A stretch of DNA of 64,000 bases from Scytonema sp035967975 (GTDB lineage: Bacteria > Cyanobacteriota > Cyanobacteriia > Cyanobacteriales > Nostocaceae), in NCBI GenBank assembly GCA_035967975.1, contig JAWQFQ010000012.1, forward strand, positions 22,078 through 86,077. The letters are read 5' to 3'. Below, piece by piece: positions 44,031-53,574 of this stretch. Every line of letters starts with the position of its first letter. Position 1 is the first letter of the stretch. Made by a program: the position numbers and the translations under genes. The notes beneath the pieces were generated by a model that was not told the origin of the DNA, made no database searches, and saw only the letters and a program-made list of their open reading frames with translations.

Positions 44031-45604
44031 AGCCTTCTGGATAAAGCGAGGATAGTATACGTAGGATTAGCGTTTCCACCAGTAGGAAAAACAGAACTTC
44101 CAGCTATGTAGAGATTGTCGATTCCAAATACTTTACAGTTAAAGTCTACAACACCATCATCAGGTGTACTTCCCATACGGGTTGTTCCCATATGATGACT
44201 AGCATCTTTCACAAAGTTTAGATTTTTAAATTTTTCTTCATCTATCATCATTTCTCCAAACTTTATTTCAGAAAATACTTTCTTAATTTCATCCAAGAAA
44301 TTAAAAAAGTATTCTTGATCTAGAGAAGATAGCCTCCAGTCAATTGTGATTTTTCTCATACCTAGAGTATCAACTTCCTCTCCTAAAAACAGCCTGCTTT
44401 CATAATTGGGAGATTGTTCTAGATAATGAGCTATTTCATAATGTATGACCTCATTAATTGGTTTGCCTAGCATAATTTTAATGACAATTTTGTAAAAAAT
44501 AGAAAATTTTATTATAAATTCTTTACCTGCTTTCATTAATTGGTAGTAATTACGTTGATTAAAAGCAGTTTTTAATTTATCTAAAATAGCGAAAAATAAT
44601 CTGATTTTGTTATCGTAAACTGGTTCAAGATACAAATTATGATTAAATGTTTTGCACTGCTGTTGTTTTGCAGGTGCAAGAGAAAAGCCAACTGTAAAAC
44701 TTTTTCCAAGCTTAGGTTCTAAATGGAAGTATTTTGGTAGTAAGTAACTGCTCAAGGGTTTGATTATTCCAAGTCTCCCTTTAGGATGGTCCATATAAAA
44801 TCTGCCTACTAAATCTTTAGAGTTACCAATACCTGTGGTCATTTGTTTGTTAGAGGCAAGTAGCAGTCTTGCATTTTCCAAGCCTCCACAAGTAAGAATA
44901 AAAACTTTAGCTATGACTGAATACTCTTTTCCGTCTAAACTTTTTAAAGTCAGTTGTTCAATTCTGTTATGTTCGTCACTTAATATCAATTCATAAGCAT
45001 TTGCATTGAAGAGAACTGTAACGTTACTGGATTCTTCTAGTTCCCTATAAAAAGCTTTACCAAAGTTAGTAGGAGGTTCTTCTGTACAATGAATTGTATA
45101 TTTAATATCTTGGGTTTTGCCAAGTAGGCTTTGCTTTATTTCTGTTTCTTGCTTTTCAAGCAGATATTTAATGGCATCGGGAATACTATATTCTTGAGCA
45201 ATTTCTTGATAATAGGGAAGTAACTCATCATAGCAAATTGGCCAACCACTGAATGGAACCCAATTCTTCTTCGCAAAATCGACTGGATCTAGCATTTTCC
45301 ACTTACCCGACCAGATGTTAGTTGTTCCTCCAAACATTCTGATACGACATTCTCCTTTAAATTGAGCTAAATCATCAGTCAGCTTATATCCTCCATCACG
45401 AATATTTTTACCTATACATTTCATTTTATACAGTTTTTGAACTTCAGGCTTGTACTTAATATCACCACTTTCCACTAGTAAAACACTGTTATCCGTACCA
45501 TTAAAAAACCTTGAGATATCAATTCCTGCTGCTCCAGCACCAACAAGACAAATATCTGTTTCAAAAGGTGTGCCCGATTTAAATTGATTAATATCCTGGA
45601 GCAT
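43961..45604 (-). CDS. GMC-family FAD oxidoreductase
   Basis: 547 residues. N-terminal FAD motif DICLVGAGAAGIDIS. The C-terminal GMC_C domain has ASHHMGTTRMGS and AGSSVFPTGGNANPTYT, including the conserved active-site His region and the N-P-T. These enzymes oxidise alcohols or sugars with FAD. Within this cluster it may oxidise a sugar or sugar alcohol of the glycan. The last ~12 residues (HQPSTIGRQL) are encoded by STRR units, an apparent C-terminal extension into the next gene. Confidence 0.85.
   Translation of the reverse strand: MLQDINQFKSGTPFETDICLVGAGAAGIDISRFFNGTDNSVLLVESGDIKYKPEVQKLYKMKCIGKNIRDGGYKLTDDLAQFKGECRIRMFGGTTNIWSGKWKMLDPVDFAKKNWVPFSGWPICYDELLPYYQEIAQEYSIPDAIKYLLEKQETEIKQSLLGKTQDIKYTIHCTEEPPTNFGKAFYRELEESSNVTVLFNANAYELILSDEHNRIEQLTLKSLDGKEYSVIAKVFILTCGGLENARLLLASNKQMTTGIGNSKDLVGRFYMDHPKGRLGIIKPLSSYLLPKYFHLEPKLGKSFTVGFSLAPAKQQQCKTFNHNLYLEPVYDNKIRLFFAILDKLKTAFNQRNYYQLMKAGKEFIIKFSIFYKIVIKIMLGKPINEVIHYEIAHYLEQSPNYESRLFLGEEVDTLGMRKITIDWRLSSLDQEYFFNFLDEIKKVFSEIKFGEMMIDEEKFKNLNFVKDASHHMGTTRMGSTPDDGVVDFNCKVFGIDNLYIAGSSVFPTGGNANPTYTILALSRRLCHHLKIQLLAVNHQPSTIGRQL
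43971..44012. repeat. STRR array inside overlapping genes
   Basis: About three ATGGTTG heptads followed by ACAGCTA/ATAGCTG units. The array covers the stop of the GMC gene and the start of the GT4 gene and supplies near-identical QPSTI peptides to both. Confidence 0.7.
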
Positions 45605-45678
45605 TGCTTCATCCCTAAATCTTCAATTACTTCTATATTTTTACTGAATCATTTAATACTGTTCACTTAGATTCAGCT

Positions 45679-46392
45679 TTATTTAATAGCTATAGCTTGA
45701 ATATTCGACGGCATCATTGAATCAATTTTTGTATCTTCTCTTTTACCATTTATGCTATATTGTGTAGCTACAAAGCTGTCTAACTTTGGTAGAAACAAGC
45801 ACAATAGCTCCACTGCCATGAGAACTAATCTAGATTTTACTTCACATTGAAGCAAGATACGTTGCAAAAGAATAGCAACCGTTTCAAAAGGTTGGGAAGA
45901 ACCTTTGATATCAATATGACTCCATTTATCAAAAAGTAGTTGAAAGCTGAAAGGAGTGAAATGAAAGAAGTCGTGTGGACCTTCATGAATAGAAAAGACT
46001 GCACTGGCAGAAATCACTAATTTTCCACCAGGTTTTAATATACGGTGTAAATCGTTAATCAATCGCTGTGGATCTGGTACGTGCTCAAGTAAACCTGTAC
46101 ACAGTATAAATTTATATGACTCATCTTCTATCTTGCTCAAATCTCTGTAATATACGTCCATATGCATATCTGCTTTAATATACTCTCTTTTTGTCACAGT
46201 ATAAGCATTGGGAAAATAAGTTTCATACGCAGGTATATCTTCTGAATGAACAACTAACACCTTGTCTTTTGTGGCATTCTCTTCACACAAACGTCTTAAA
46301 TTTTTGGTAGATACTTTTTCTTTCAAAAGAATCATACCTGGTTTTTTATAAGGAAATAAAATCTTGGCAATGAAAGATGATATTTTTTGCAT
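45679..46392 (-). CDS. Class I SAM methyltransferase, tandem copy 2
   Basis: 237 residues. The methyltransferase type-11 core is FILCTGLLEHVPDPQRLINDLHRILKPGGKL (shortened: LLEHVP, ILKPGGKL) with a downstream FFHFTPFSFQLLF. It is paralogous along its length to the next gene (46513-47163), ending MMPSNIQAIAIK versus MMPSNIQAVAIK. It carries an extra ~24-residue basic and hydrophobic N-terminus. Probably methylates a sugar hydroxyl or a chain end. Confidence 0.85.
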   Translation of the reverse strand: MQKISSFIAKILFPYKKPGMILLKEKVSTKNLRRLCEENATKDKVLVVHSEDIPAYETYFPNAYTVTKREYIKADMHMDVYYRDLSKIEDESYKFILCTGLLEHVPDPQRLINDLHRILKPGGKLVISASAVFSIHEGPHDFFHFTPFSFQLLFDKWSHIDIKGSSQPFETVAILLQRILLQCEVKSRLVLMAVELLCLFLPKLDSFVATQYSINGKREDTKIDSMMPSNIQAIAIK

Positions 46393-46512
46393 TTCCGTAT
46401 TACAAATAACTAACTCAAATCTTGACTCTTACTGAGGATTTTAGATATTGTAAATTCTCTTTTCAACAGAAATCGGGAATAAGAGCTTAAATGAATGTAG
46501 CAATTAACAGTT

Positions 46513-47163
46513 CTATTTAATAGCTACAGCTTGAATATTGGATGGCATCATAGAATCAATTTCTGTTCCTATGTTTCTGTTTAGTGTAGTGTACTGTTTA
46601 CCTATAAATCTATCTAATTTTGGCAAGACCAAACATAATATCTCTACTGAGAGACGAACTAGCTTATATTTGACTTCACACTGGAACAAAATTCGTTGTA
46701 AGAGTATGGCTATTGTTTCAAAAGGTTGTGAAGAGCCTCTGATTGTAATGCTGCTCCATTTGCTGAAAAGTAATTTAAAGCTAAAGGGAGTGAAATGGAA
46801 AAAATCATTAGGACCTTCATGATAACAATACACTGCACTTGCGTGGACAATTAATTTTCCTCCAGGCTTTAGTATACGATGAAGATCGTTAATGAACCTT
46901 TGTGGCTCAGGTACGTGTTCGAGCAAACCAGTACACAAAATCATTTCAAATGATTCATCTTCTATTGTGCTTAATTTCTCGTCTAAATCACCCTGTACAT
47001 CTGCTTGTATTCCTCGGCTTTTTGCTATAATATGTGCATTTGGAATATATTGTTGATAAGGAACATTTTCTGAGTCGATCACTAAAACTCTATCATTTGT
47101 GGCATTCTCTTCATACAATCGCGTCAAATTCTTAATAGACAACTTTCCTCTCAATAATCCCAT
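46513..47163 (-). CDS. Class I SAM methyltransferase, tandem copy 1
   Basis: 216 residues. Motifs LCTGLLEHVPEPQRF and RILKPGGKL, then YHEGPNDFFHFTPFSF. It and the neighbour at 45679-46392 arose by tandem duplication. In ABC-exported glycans, methylation of the chain end can set chain length, and the neighbouring Wzt-like ATPase would fit that, but this is inference. Confidence 0.85.
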   Translation of the reverse strand: MGLLRGKLSIKNLTRLYEENATNDRVLVIDSENVPYQQYIPNAHIIAKSRGIQADVQGDLDEKLSTIEDESFEMILCTGLLEHVPEPQRFINDLHRILKPGGKLIVHASAVYCYHEGPNDFFHFTPFSFKLLFSKWSSITIRGSSQPFETIAILLQRILFQCEVKYKLVRLSVEILCLVLPKLDRFIGKQYTTLNRNIGTEIDSMMPSNIQAVAIK

Positions 47164-47236
47164 TTTTCTGCGTTCCTTTTAAATTTTTACTGAAAATTTA
47201 AGGTCAGTAAACATGACAGACTGATTTTATTGAAAA

Positions 47237-48523
47237 TTATTCAATACGGAATAATTCCCAATTACAAGGTTGATAGAACATTGACTGGCTTGTGTTATTT
47301 TTTGAATGAACCATAAACCTAAAGTTTTCAACTATTTCTAATGTGTATATAGAACCTTCTCGCACTAATAAAAAACCATGATAGTGATTTGGTGTTAAGC
47401 CCAGATAGGGGAACTGTATTTGTAGTTCATGTTGCCCAGGAGTGATATCGAAGAAAGTATTATCATTCCAGTTGCTTAGATAGAGTAAATCACCTTCACC
47501 AGATAAATCTTTAATTTTAAAGCGTATATTTAAATTTTCTATTTTTCTATTAGCTTTGAATCCCAAACATAAGTTAGCAGCTTCACCAGTTATAAGAGAA
47601 TCGATATTATTTCCTTGAACATCTTTAAATCTTATATAATTTAAACTAAAGCCTATCTTGTCGTTTTCTGGTTTGTCTGGTAAGAATATCACTCCTTGAG
47701 ACTTTTGATTTTTGACACCAAATAAATCTTCTTCGTATTGATGAATGATAGCATTAGTATCTCCAAAAGCTACAAACTGACCTTTGGAAAGATAAACCGA
47801 CTTATCACATATAGACATTAACTGTTGTGCTTTGTGTGAAACTAAAATAAATGAAACTTCTTTTTTACGTAGTTCCCCAAGTTTTCTTTGACACTTGGCT
47901 CTAAACCTAACGTCGCCAACTGATAAAACTTCATCAATTAGCAAAATATCTGGATCGGTATGAACTGCACAAGAAAATCCCAGCCTTGCTGCCATCCCAG
48001 AGCTATAACTTCTTACTGGTGCATCAATTGCATCTCCAATTTCTGCAAACTCTACAACTTCATCAAACCGTTTATCGATTTCTTTATTTGACAATCCCAA
48101 TATTGACATATTGGTATAAATGTTTTCTCGCCCTGTCAAAATTGGATTAAATCCTGCTCCCAAAGCAATTAATGGTGCTAGCCGACCTGTCACTTCCACA
48201 AAGCCTGTATCTGGCTTAATCAAACCAGCAATAATTCTCAGTAATGTTGATTTACCACTCCCATTTTTCCCTACTAAGCCCAGTGCTTCCCCTCGTCGCA
48301 ATTGAAAGGTAACATCCTTCAGCGCCCAAAATTCCTTAGATCGCAGTTTACTGTTGTTGTTTTGCAATCCCAGCACTTCATAAGTAATATCTTGAATGCC
48401 GTAGAATAAAGACTGCTTTAAATCTCGACAAAACTTTTTGGATACTCCATTCACTGAGAGAACAACTTCACTATCATTATGACTTTGCTTTTCTGTAACT
48501 TCTTGTCCATTGATGCCCATCAT
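47237..48523 (-). CDS. Second Wzt-like ABC ATPase of the cluster
   Basis: 428 residues. N-terminal nucleotide-binding domain: Walker A LVGKNGSGKST, signature YSSGMAARLGF, Walker B ILLIDE. The C-terminal ~160 residues (from ~270) are a beta-rich domain like the sugar-binding domain of Wzt. It powers export of a lipid-linked polysaccharide with a Wzm permease. No permease adjoins it; the only one in the window is at 56995-57822, with its own ATPase. Confidence 0.88.
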   Translation of the reverse strand: MMGINGQEVTEKQSHNDSEVVLSVNGVSKKFCRDLKQSLFYGIQDITYEVLGLQNNNSKLRSKEFWALKDVTFQLRRGEALGLVGKNGSGKSTLLRIIAGLIKPDTGFVEVTGRLAPLIALGAGFNPILTGRENIYTNMSILGLSNKEIDKRFDEVVEFAEIGDAIDAPVRSYSSGMAARLGFSCAVHTDPDILLIDEVLSVGDVRFRAKCQRKLGELRKKEVSFILVSHKAQQLMSICDKSVYLSKGQFVAFGDTNAIIHQYEEDLFGVKNQKSQGVIFLPDKPENDKIGFSLNYIRFKDVQGNNIDSLITGEAANLCLGFKANRKIENLNIRFKIKDLSGEGDLLYLSNWNDNTFFDITPGQHELQIQFPYLGLTPNHYHGFLLVREGSIYTLEIVENFRFMVHSKNNTSQSMFYQPCNWELFRIE

Positions 48524-48846
48524 AATTTATGACTTTGTCCTCTCAACTATATGGAAAATAGAAAACTGTGAATTGAGAATGGATAACTTATAGCAATTTT
48601 CTATGAAGATGCATAAAATAGGTAGCACTAAAACTCTTTCTAAACAAGGATTTGACAGTTAGGAATTCTATGCAGCTTCATAAAGAATTGGTTTTACACC
48701 AGAGAAAGTCTTTTCCTTGTTACAGGACTCGATATAATATCTGAAAAATTTATTTCCTCACTTCTGAAATATATGTGAATGTTAAGATGCGCTCGCTTCA
48801 TATTTTGTTCCTTTTTGATAGATCCTAAAGAAAAAGTTGATTCTTT
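48524..48846. other. Spacer inside the polysaccharide cluster
   Basis: 323 bp, AT-rich, no gene. It could contain a promoter for the downstream ABC ATPase gene. I see no repeat or strong palindrome. Confidence 0.35.
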
Positions 48847-49839
48847 CTATACTTTATAGTACGAACGATACCAATTCACAAAATGTTTTAAACCAATTTC
48901 AAGGGGAATGCTGGGTTTAAAACCAGTATCTTTTACTAAATCTTCAATATCAGCATAAGTTTCTGGGATATCTCCAGGTTGTAAAGGAACTAACTCTTTC
49001 TGAGCTTTTATACCTAAATGGCTTTCTAATATTTCAATAAAGTCAATGAGATTAACAGGTTGGTTATTACCAATGTTATAAAGCTTGTAAGGTGCTGATT
49101 TAATGTTGGATGTAGATAATAGACTTTGAGGAATCTTGTCTATAACGCGAATGACTCCCTCAACAATATCATCAATGTAAGTGAAGTCACGGCGCATCTT
49201 ACCATAGTTAAATACTTTAATTGGTTTACCGTTCAAAATGGATTGCGTGAATAAGAAATATGCCATATCTGGTCTTCCCCAAGGACCATAAACTGTAAAA
49301 AATCTTAACCCTGTGGTTGGTAAACTATATAGATGACTGTAGGTATGAGCCATTAACTCATTTGCTTTTTTTGTTGCGGCGTAGAAGCTAACAGGATGGT
49401 CAACCTGGTCGCTGACAGAAAATGGAATTTTTTTGTTTGCTCCATAAACTGAACTTGAGGAAGCATAGACGAGGTGATTGACTCCTGTATGTCGGCATCC
49501 CTCTAAAATATTTGCAAAACCCACTAAATTGGTATCCACATACGTTTCAGGATGAGTCAATGAGTAGCGAACACCTGCTTGAGCAGCTAAGTGAACCACG
49601 ATGTCCGGTTTGTACTTACCAAATAATTCTGCAATTTCAACTCGATTTGCTATGTCTAATTGGAAAAACTGGAAATTTTTGTTATTGACGAGTTGATTGA
49701 GACGGGCTTGCTTCAAATTAACATCGTAGTAGTCATTGAGGTTGTCTAGACCGATAACGTCTTCCCCATTTACCAATAACTTTTGGGTTAGATGAAAACC
49801 AACGAATCCCGCTGCCCCTGTCACTAAAATCTTTTTCAT
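48847..49839 (-). CDS. NAD-dependent epimerase, UDP-glucuronate 4-epimerase type
   Basis: 330 residues from the ATG at 49839 (MKKILVTG), supported by AGAGGG upstream; a start at 49863 would add eight residues. Rossmann motif TGAAGFVGFH, then GLDNLNDYYDVNLKQARL as in CapI/GAE enzymes, ASSSSVYG and Y-x3-K in FYAATKKANE. It most likely interconverts UDP-glucuronate and UDP-galacturonate, providing an acidic sugar. UDP-glucose 4-epimerase activity is an alternative. Confidence 0.88.
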   Translation of the reverse strand: MKKILVTGAAGFVGFHLTQKLLVNGEDVIGLDNLNDYYDVNLKQARLNQLVNNKNFQFFQLDIANRVEIAELFGKYKPDIVVHLAAQAGVRYSLTHPETYVDTNLVGFANILEGCRHTGVNHLVYASSSSVYGANKKIPFSVSDQVDHPVSFYAATKKANELMAHTYSHLYSLPTTGLRFFTVYGPWGRPDMAYFLFTQSILNGKPIKVFNYGKMRRDFTYIDDIVEGVIRVIDKIPQSLLSTSNIKSAPYKLYNIGNNQPVNLIDFIEILESHLGIKAQKELVPLQPGDIPETYADIEDLVKDTGFKPSIPLEIGLKHFVNWYRSYYKV

Positions 49840-50220
49840 ATGCAAAACCCTCTGGTGTAGCACTTATGTTAGCTCATACCACATTTTTAGGTGGATCTAA
49901 ATTAGACTGGACAAAAACCTTGGTTATGGTGTTAATGAAAGAATCATGATTTATCGTTTGATTAATTTTCCAAGCGAGAAAGCAAGTGCCTAAATATTGT
50001 CAATAAGCAAGTGTTAATGCAATTCATTTGAGATACTCCTATTCATCTATACCTGATTAACTAACCGGACAACACTATTCTCAACAAGACCTAAAAAACC
50101 GGGTTTCTAAATTTGTTAAGATACATTTAACACACTCAACTGGCAAAACTATCGATCTTGTATCAAAAAAGACATTTGGTCCTCTAGAAAAATCTCTAAA
50201 TAGATACAATAAAGTATTTT
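49840..50220. other. Spacer with half of a REP repeat
   Basis: 381 bp without a gene. At about 50071-50110 ACTATTCTCAACAAGACC and AAACCGGGTTTCT match part of the repeat at 59401-59496. A promoter for the epimerase gene probably lies here. Confidence 0.4.
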
Positions 50221-51132
50221 CTAATAAAAAAATTGGCAAATTCTTGCTAAGAGCGTACCTTTATTTCGCTTTTTTTTCTCGTCAAAGATATAATTAAAGG
50301 TATAATCATCCGCCTCTCGATCTTTAACAACAAACAAAGGATGATAGACTTCCCATATATCTGTTGTTGTCAATTTTGAGCGTGGGCTGTCACCTGTAGT
50401 ATGGGCAGCATCTTCTCGGTTAAAACCAAGATTTGAAATCAGATTCTGATTAGGTGCTATTGCTAAACCATTTTGAGACCAGCAGGTATAGATCCACTGA
50501 TAATCCCATGTATCTATGACTTGAGGGTCTGCATACATTTGGTCTAAGATATTTGACCAATACTTTTGCTCGTGTGGATCTTCACAGACAAGCTGTAGTA
50601 GACCTGATTTCCTAAATTTGGGCCAAGTCTTCATGTAGTAATCATAATGCTGCCATGCTCTTCGCCAAGAAGCCCAACCCCAGCCATGCATATATTTTGA
50701 AAAGTAATAACTGTACTCATTTCGCTTTTGACTCAAAGAGTTATCACCGTTAATATGCATAACTCGTTCATCATCGCGATAACGCTCAAGTAAGGTTTCA
50801 CAAAAATGAAAAAAAGAAGGCGCAGGTAATGTATCATCTTCTAAAAAGATGGCTTCTTCAACTTGTGAAAAAACCCAATCAAATCCACTCGCTTCACGAC
50901 GTCCACACCCCATATTTGTCTCTGAAAAATTAGTTAATACTTCGCAATCCCAGTCTACTTTATGAATAATTGCTCTTGTTTTTTCACACTTCTCTACTTC
51001 TTCTGGAAAACGTGGTCCATCAGCAATGACAAATAGTTTTTTAGGTTTTGCTTGGGCAATAGATGCAAAAACCTGTTCTGTTAAATCGGGGCGATTAAAG
51101 ATGAGAAAACCTATAGGTGTTGATAGTGACAT
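50221..51132 (-). CDS. GT-A glycosyltransferase (HlpA/GNT-I-like)
   Basis: 303 residues. FLIFNRPDLTEQVFASI, LFVIADGPR, NMGCGRREASG and the metal-binding IFLEDDTLP identify a GT-A enzyme of the group often annotated as hemolysin HlpA-like or N-acetylglucosaminyltransferase-like. GWGWASWRRAW is typical of it. It lies 15 bp downstream of the GT2 gene at 51148-52200, so the two are cotranscribed. Confidence 0.85.
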   Translation of the reverse strand: MSLSTPIGFLIFNRPDLTEQVFASIAQAKPKKLFVIADGPRFPEEVEKCEKTRAIIHKVDWDCEVLTNFSETNMGCGRREASGFDWVFSQVEEAIFLEDDTLPAPSFFHFCETLLERYRDDERVMHINGDNSLSQKRNEYSYYFSKYMHGWGWASWRRAWQHYDYYMKTWPKFRKSGLLQLVCEDPHEQKYWSNILDQMYADPQVIDTWDYQWIYTCWSQNGLAIAPNQNLISNLGFNREDAAHTTGDSPRSKLTTTDIWEVYHPLFVVKDREADDYTFNYIFDEKKKRNKGTLLARICQFFY

Positions 51133-51147
51133 GGCTGAATTTACGAT

Positions 51148-52200
51148 TTAAGTAGTTTTTTGAAATTTTACTAGAGATGGTGTAATTACACTGAATAACT
51201 GCCTCAATTGCTGTTTTCCAACTTTTAGGAATATCAGTCCTAATTTTTTAAGAACTTTTATAGAGTGACAACACTTAAGGGCTTCTCGAATCTGAGCTAT
51301 TCCACCCTCTGTGTCCCCTAAACTAAGCAACTGGCGTGCAGTTTCAAGAGTACAGAGTGCTGAATATTCCTTGTTTTCATTAAGAAGTTTATTGACTGTG
51401 GTTTGCGGAAGGTAATTAGATAAGTACGACCGAACAATTTCAAGACCTGTTCGTATATCTTGTACATTTTCTCCAGTACGCACACTACGTCCGCTATTAG
51501 AAGCTGAGCGTAGTCTATATGCTGCTAGCGGCTCAACTTCGTACCACACTGGATATTGTGTAGCAATTCGTACCCACATTTCCCAATCTTCATAATAAAA
51601 TTTGAAGCGCCGATCAAATCCTCCAAGACGTTCGTATACATCGCGTCGCACCACAATTGAAGGTGTTTGAATGTATTGCTTGACAATAATGCGCTCCAAC
51701 CAATTGCTCAATACACCACTTTCAGGTTGTAGTAAAGAAGAAAAAGATTGCCAATGTCCTTGGTCATCCATAAAGATGTGGCGACAGAAAGCAGCCCCTA
51801 GCTCTGGTTGTTCATCGAAAGCTCGCTGCATCTTGCTATAGAAACCATCCCGTACACAATCATCACCGTGTAGTAAATGAATCAGCTTTCCTCGCGATCG
51901 CTCTAAGCAAGTTTGAAAATTGCCTGTGTGACCGAGATTCTTTGGTTGGCGATAAAACCCAACACGACCGCGACCTAGTTCTTCAACAACTTCTGCTGGA
52001 TTGTCTTTGGTAGAATGGTCATCAACCACTTCAATCTGCATGATTTCGGGTCCGGGAGCTTGAGCTAACACACTCGCCAAAGTCTCGCGCAAATAATTTG
52101 CACAGTTGTAAGTGGGAATTATTACTGACCATAGAGGACGATGGATTCCCTTTGGTACGGGTGGAACAGTAGTTCTATAAGAATATTGGTCATTTATCAT
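51148..52200 (-). CDS. GT2 glycosyltransferase, paralog of the neighbouring fusion
   Basis: 350 residues. Starts with a short PPVPKG leader, then WSVIIPTYNCANYLRETLAS, VEVVDDHSTKD and LLHGDDCV. It is highly similar over its whole length to residues 1-~345 of the protein at 53575-55629, including the C-terminal helical part, so the two arose by duplication. It may add the same or a related sugar at a different step. Confidence 0.9.
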   Translation of the reverse strand: MINDQYSYRTTVPPVPKGIHRPLWSVIIPTYNCANYLRETLASVLAQAPGPEIMQIEVVDDHSTKDNPAEVVEELGRGRVGFYRQPKNLGHTGNFQTCLERSRGKLIHLLHGDDCVRDGFYSKMQRAFDEQPELGAAFCRHIFMDDQGHWQSFSSLLQPESGVLSNWLERIIVKQYIQTPSIVVRRDVYERLGGFDRRFKFYYEDWEMWVRIATQYPVWYEVEPLAAYRLRSASNSGRSVRTGENVQDIRTGLEIVRSYLSNYLPQTTVNKLLNENKEYSALCTLETARQLLSLGDTEGGIAQIREALKCCHSIKVLKKLGLIFLKVGKQQLRQLFSVITPSLVKFQKTT

Positions 52201-52277
52201 AATACATCCTGAGATAAGTTTAATAAAGATAGCTTACAGTTGTGAACGATTGTGGACTAAGTAGTGCTTCCTGAGTG

Positions 52278-53549
52278 TTAACTACTTTTAAGTGCTCGAT
52301 TGGAAATAAACTCACGTAATTGTTTGCCGATGACCTCCAGAGAAAAGCGCTCTTCAACACGCTGTCGGGCACGCTTTCCTAATTCGCGTCCCCAAGCTTC
52401 ATTGTCTAAAATCCGACCGAGTGCTAATGCCAATGCTTTCTTATCCTCAGATGGCACTATTAACCCTCCAGAAGCTTCTCCATGCTCAAGAATGTCAGAC
52501 ACACCAGGAGCATTAGCTGCAACTATAGGTAGACCGCAAGCCATAGCCTCAATGGGAGCTACCGGAAAGCCTTCATGTCTGGATGGGAGGGTGTAAACGT
52601 CAGCAGCAGAAAGGTATCGCCGAATTGCCATGCGATCTCGCACATATTCATTTACCCATAAAACACTCTGCAATTGCATAGTCGCAATACGCTGACACAA
52701 TACATCTGCATCACTGCCTGTTCCTACTAAAAGCAGTTGTAGTTCTTGACCAGGACGTTCGCAAATAATCTGCTCCCAAGCGTCTAGTAAAATATCTAAC
52801 CCTTTTTGAGCAATATCAATACGGCCGTGACATACTACTACCCGAGCTTCAGTCGAAATACCTAGAGATGCTCGTGCCTCAATCCGGTCAATCGCTTGCC
52901 AATTCGTCACATCCATTGGATTGAAAATACGTGCTATTTTTGCAGGGGATACTTTATAGGAACTACATACACGCTCAATTTCTGTTTGCGTGGCTATAAT
53001 CAAACCTGTACAAGCGTGTAACGCCAGTGGGCGGAGCGGATACTCAAACAAACTTCGCTGCCCACTACCTCCTTGGAAAGTCGCAAAAACTGATAACCCC
53101 AACAGATGTCCCAACAAAACACTCATATCAAAACTTGGGTTTTCATAGTCCTGAAACAAAATTGCATCACAACCATGAAGCTTTAGTTCACTCGCGAGCT
53201 GTCGAAGTGGGAGAATTAGGTAAGAGTCTAAACTTTTAAACACAGCCTTCTTTGAAAATTTGGCAAACCGAGTGGCATGACGAAAGGCACGATGCAACTT
53301 AGGCGCAGGCAAAATGCATACCTTAGCGCCTGTAGGTTTGTGTGTAAACTGCAATGTTTCAGAAACACGGGCAGAAACGAATACTAACACAGTTTGCACA
53401 CCTGCAAGTTGCAGCGCATCAATGTAGTTGAACATCCAACCACCTGTTAATTCGTTACGTAAAGTTTCAAACGAAACTCCAATTGTGTCAAAAAAGTCCT
53501 CAAAGAGGCTACCACAAGGCATCAAAGCGATTGTCAATTCTTGCTGCAT
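52278..53549 (-). CDS. GT4 glycosyltransferase
   Basis: 423 residues from the ATG at 53549; a TTG at 53582 would overlap the upstream gene and is unlikely. GT-B fold with VVCHGRIDIAQKGLDIL and SRHEGFPVAPIEAMACGLPIV (E-x7-E). Retaining transferase. It is sandwiched between the two paralogous GT2 genes. Confidence 0.88.
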   Translation of the reverse strand: MQQELTIALMPCGSLFEDFFDTIGVSFETLRNELTGGWMFNYIDALQLAGVQTVLVFVSARVSETLQFTHKPTGAKVCILPAPKLHRAFRHATRFAKFSKKAVFKSLDSYLILPLRQLASELKLHGCDAILFQDYENPSFDMSVLLGHLLGLSVFATFQGGSGQRSLFEYPLRPLALHACTGLIIATQTEIERVCSSYKVSPAKIARIFNPMDVTNWQAIDRIEARASLGISTEARVVVCHGRIDIAQKGLDILLDAWEQIICERPGQELQLLLVGTGSDADVLCQRIATMQLQSVLWVNEYVRDRMAIRRYLSAADVYTLPSRHEGFPVAPIEAMACGLPIVAANAPGVSDILEHGEASGGLIVPSEDKKALALALGRILDNEAWGRELGKRARQRVEERFSLEVIGKQLREFISNRALKSS

Positions 53550-53574
53550 ATTCCCAAATATATTTTTAGTTCTT

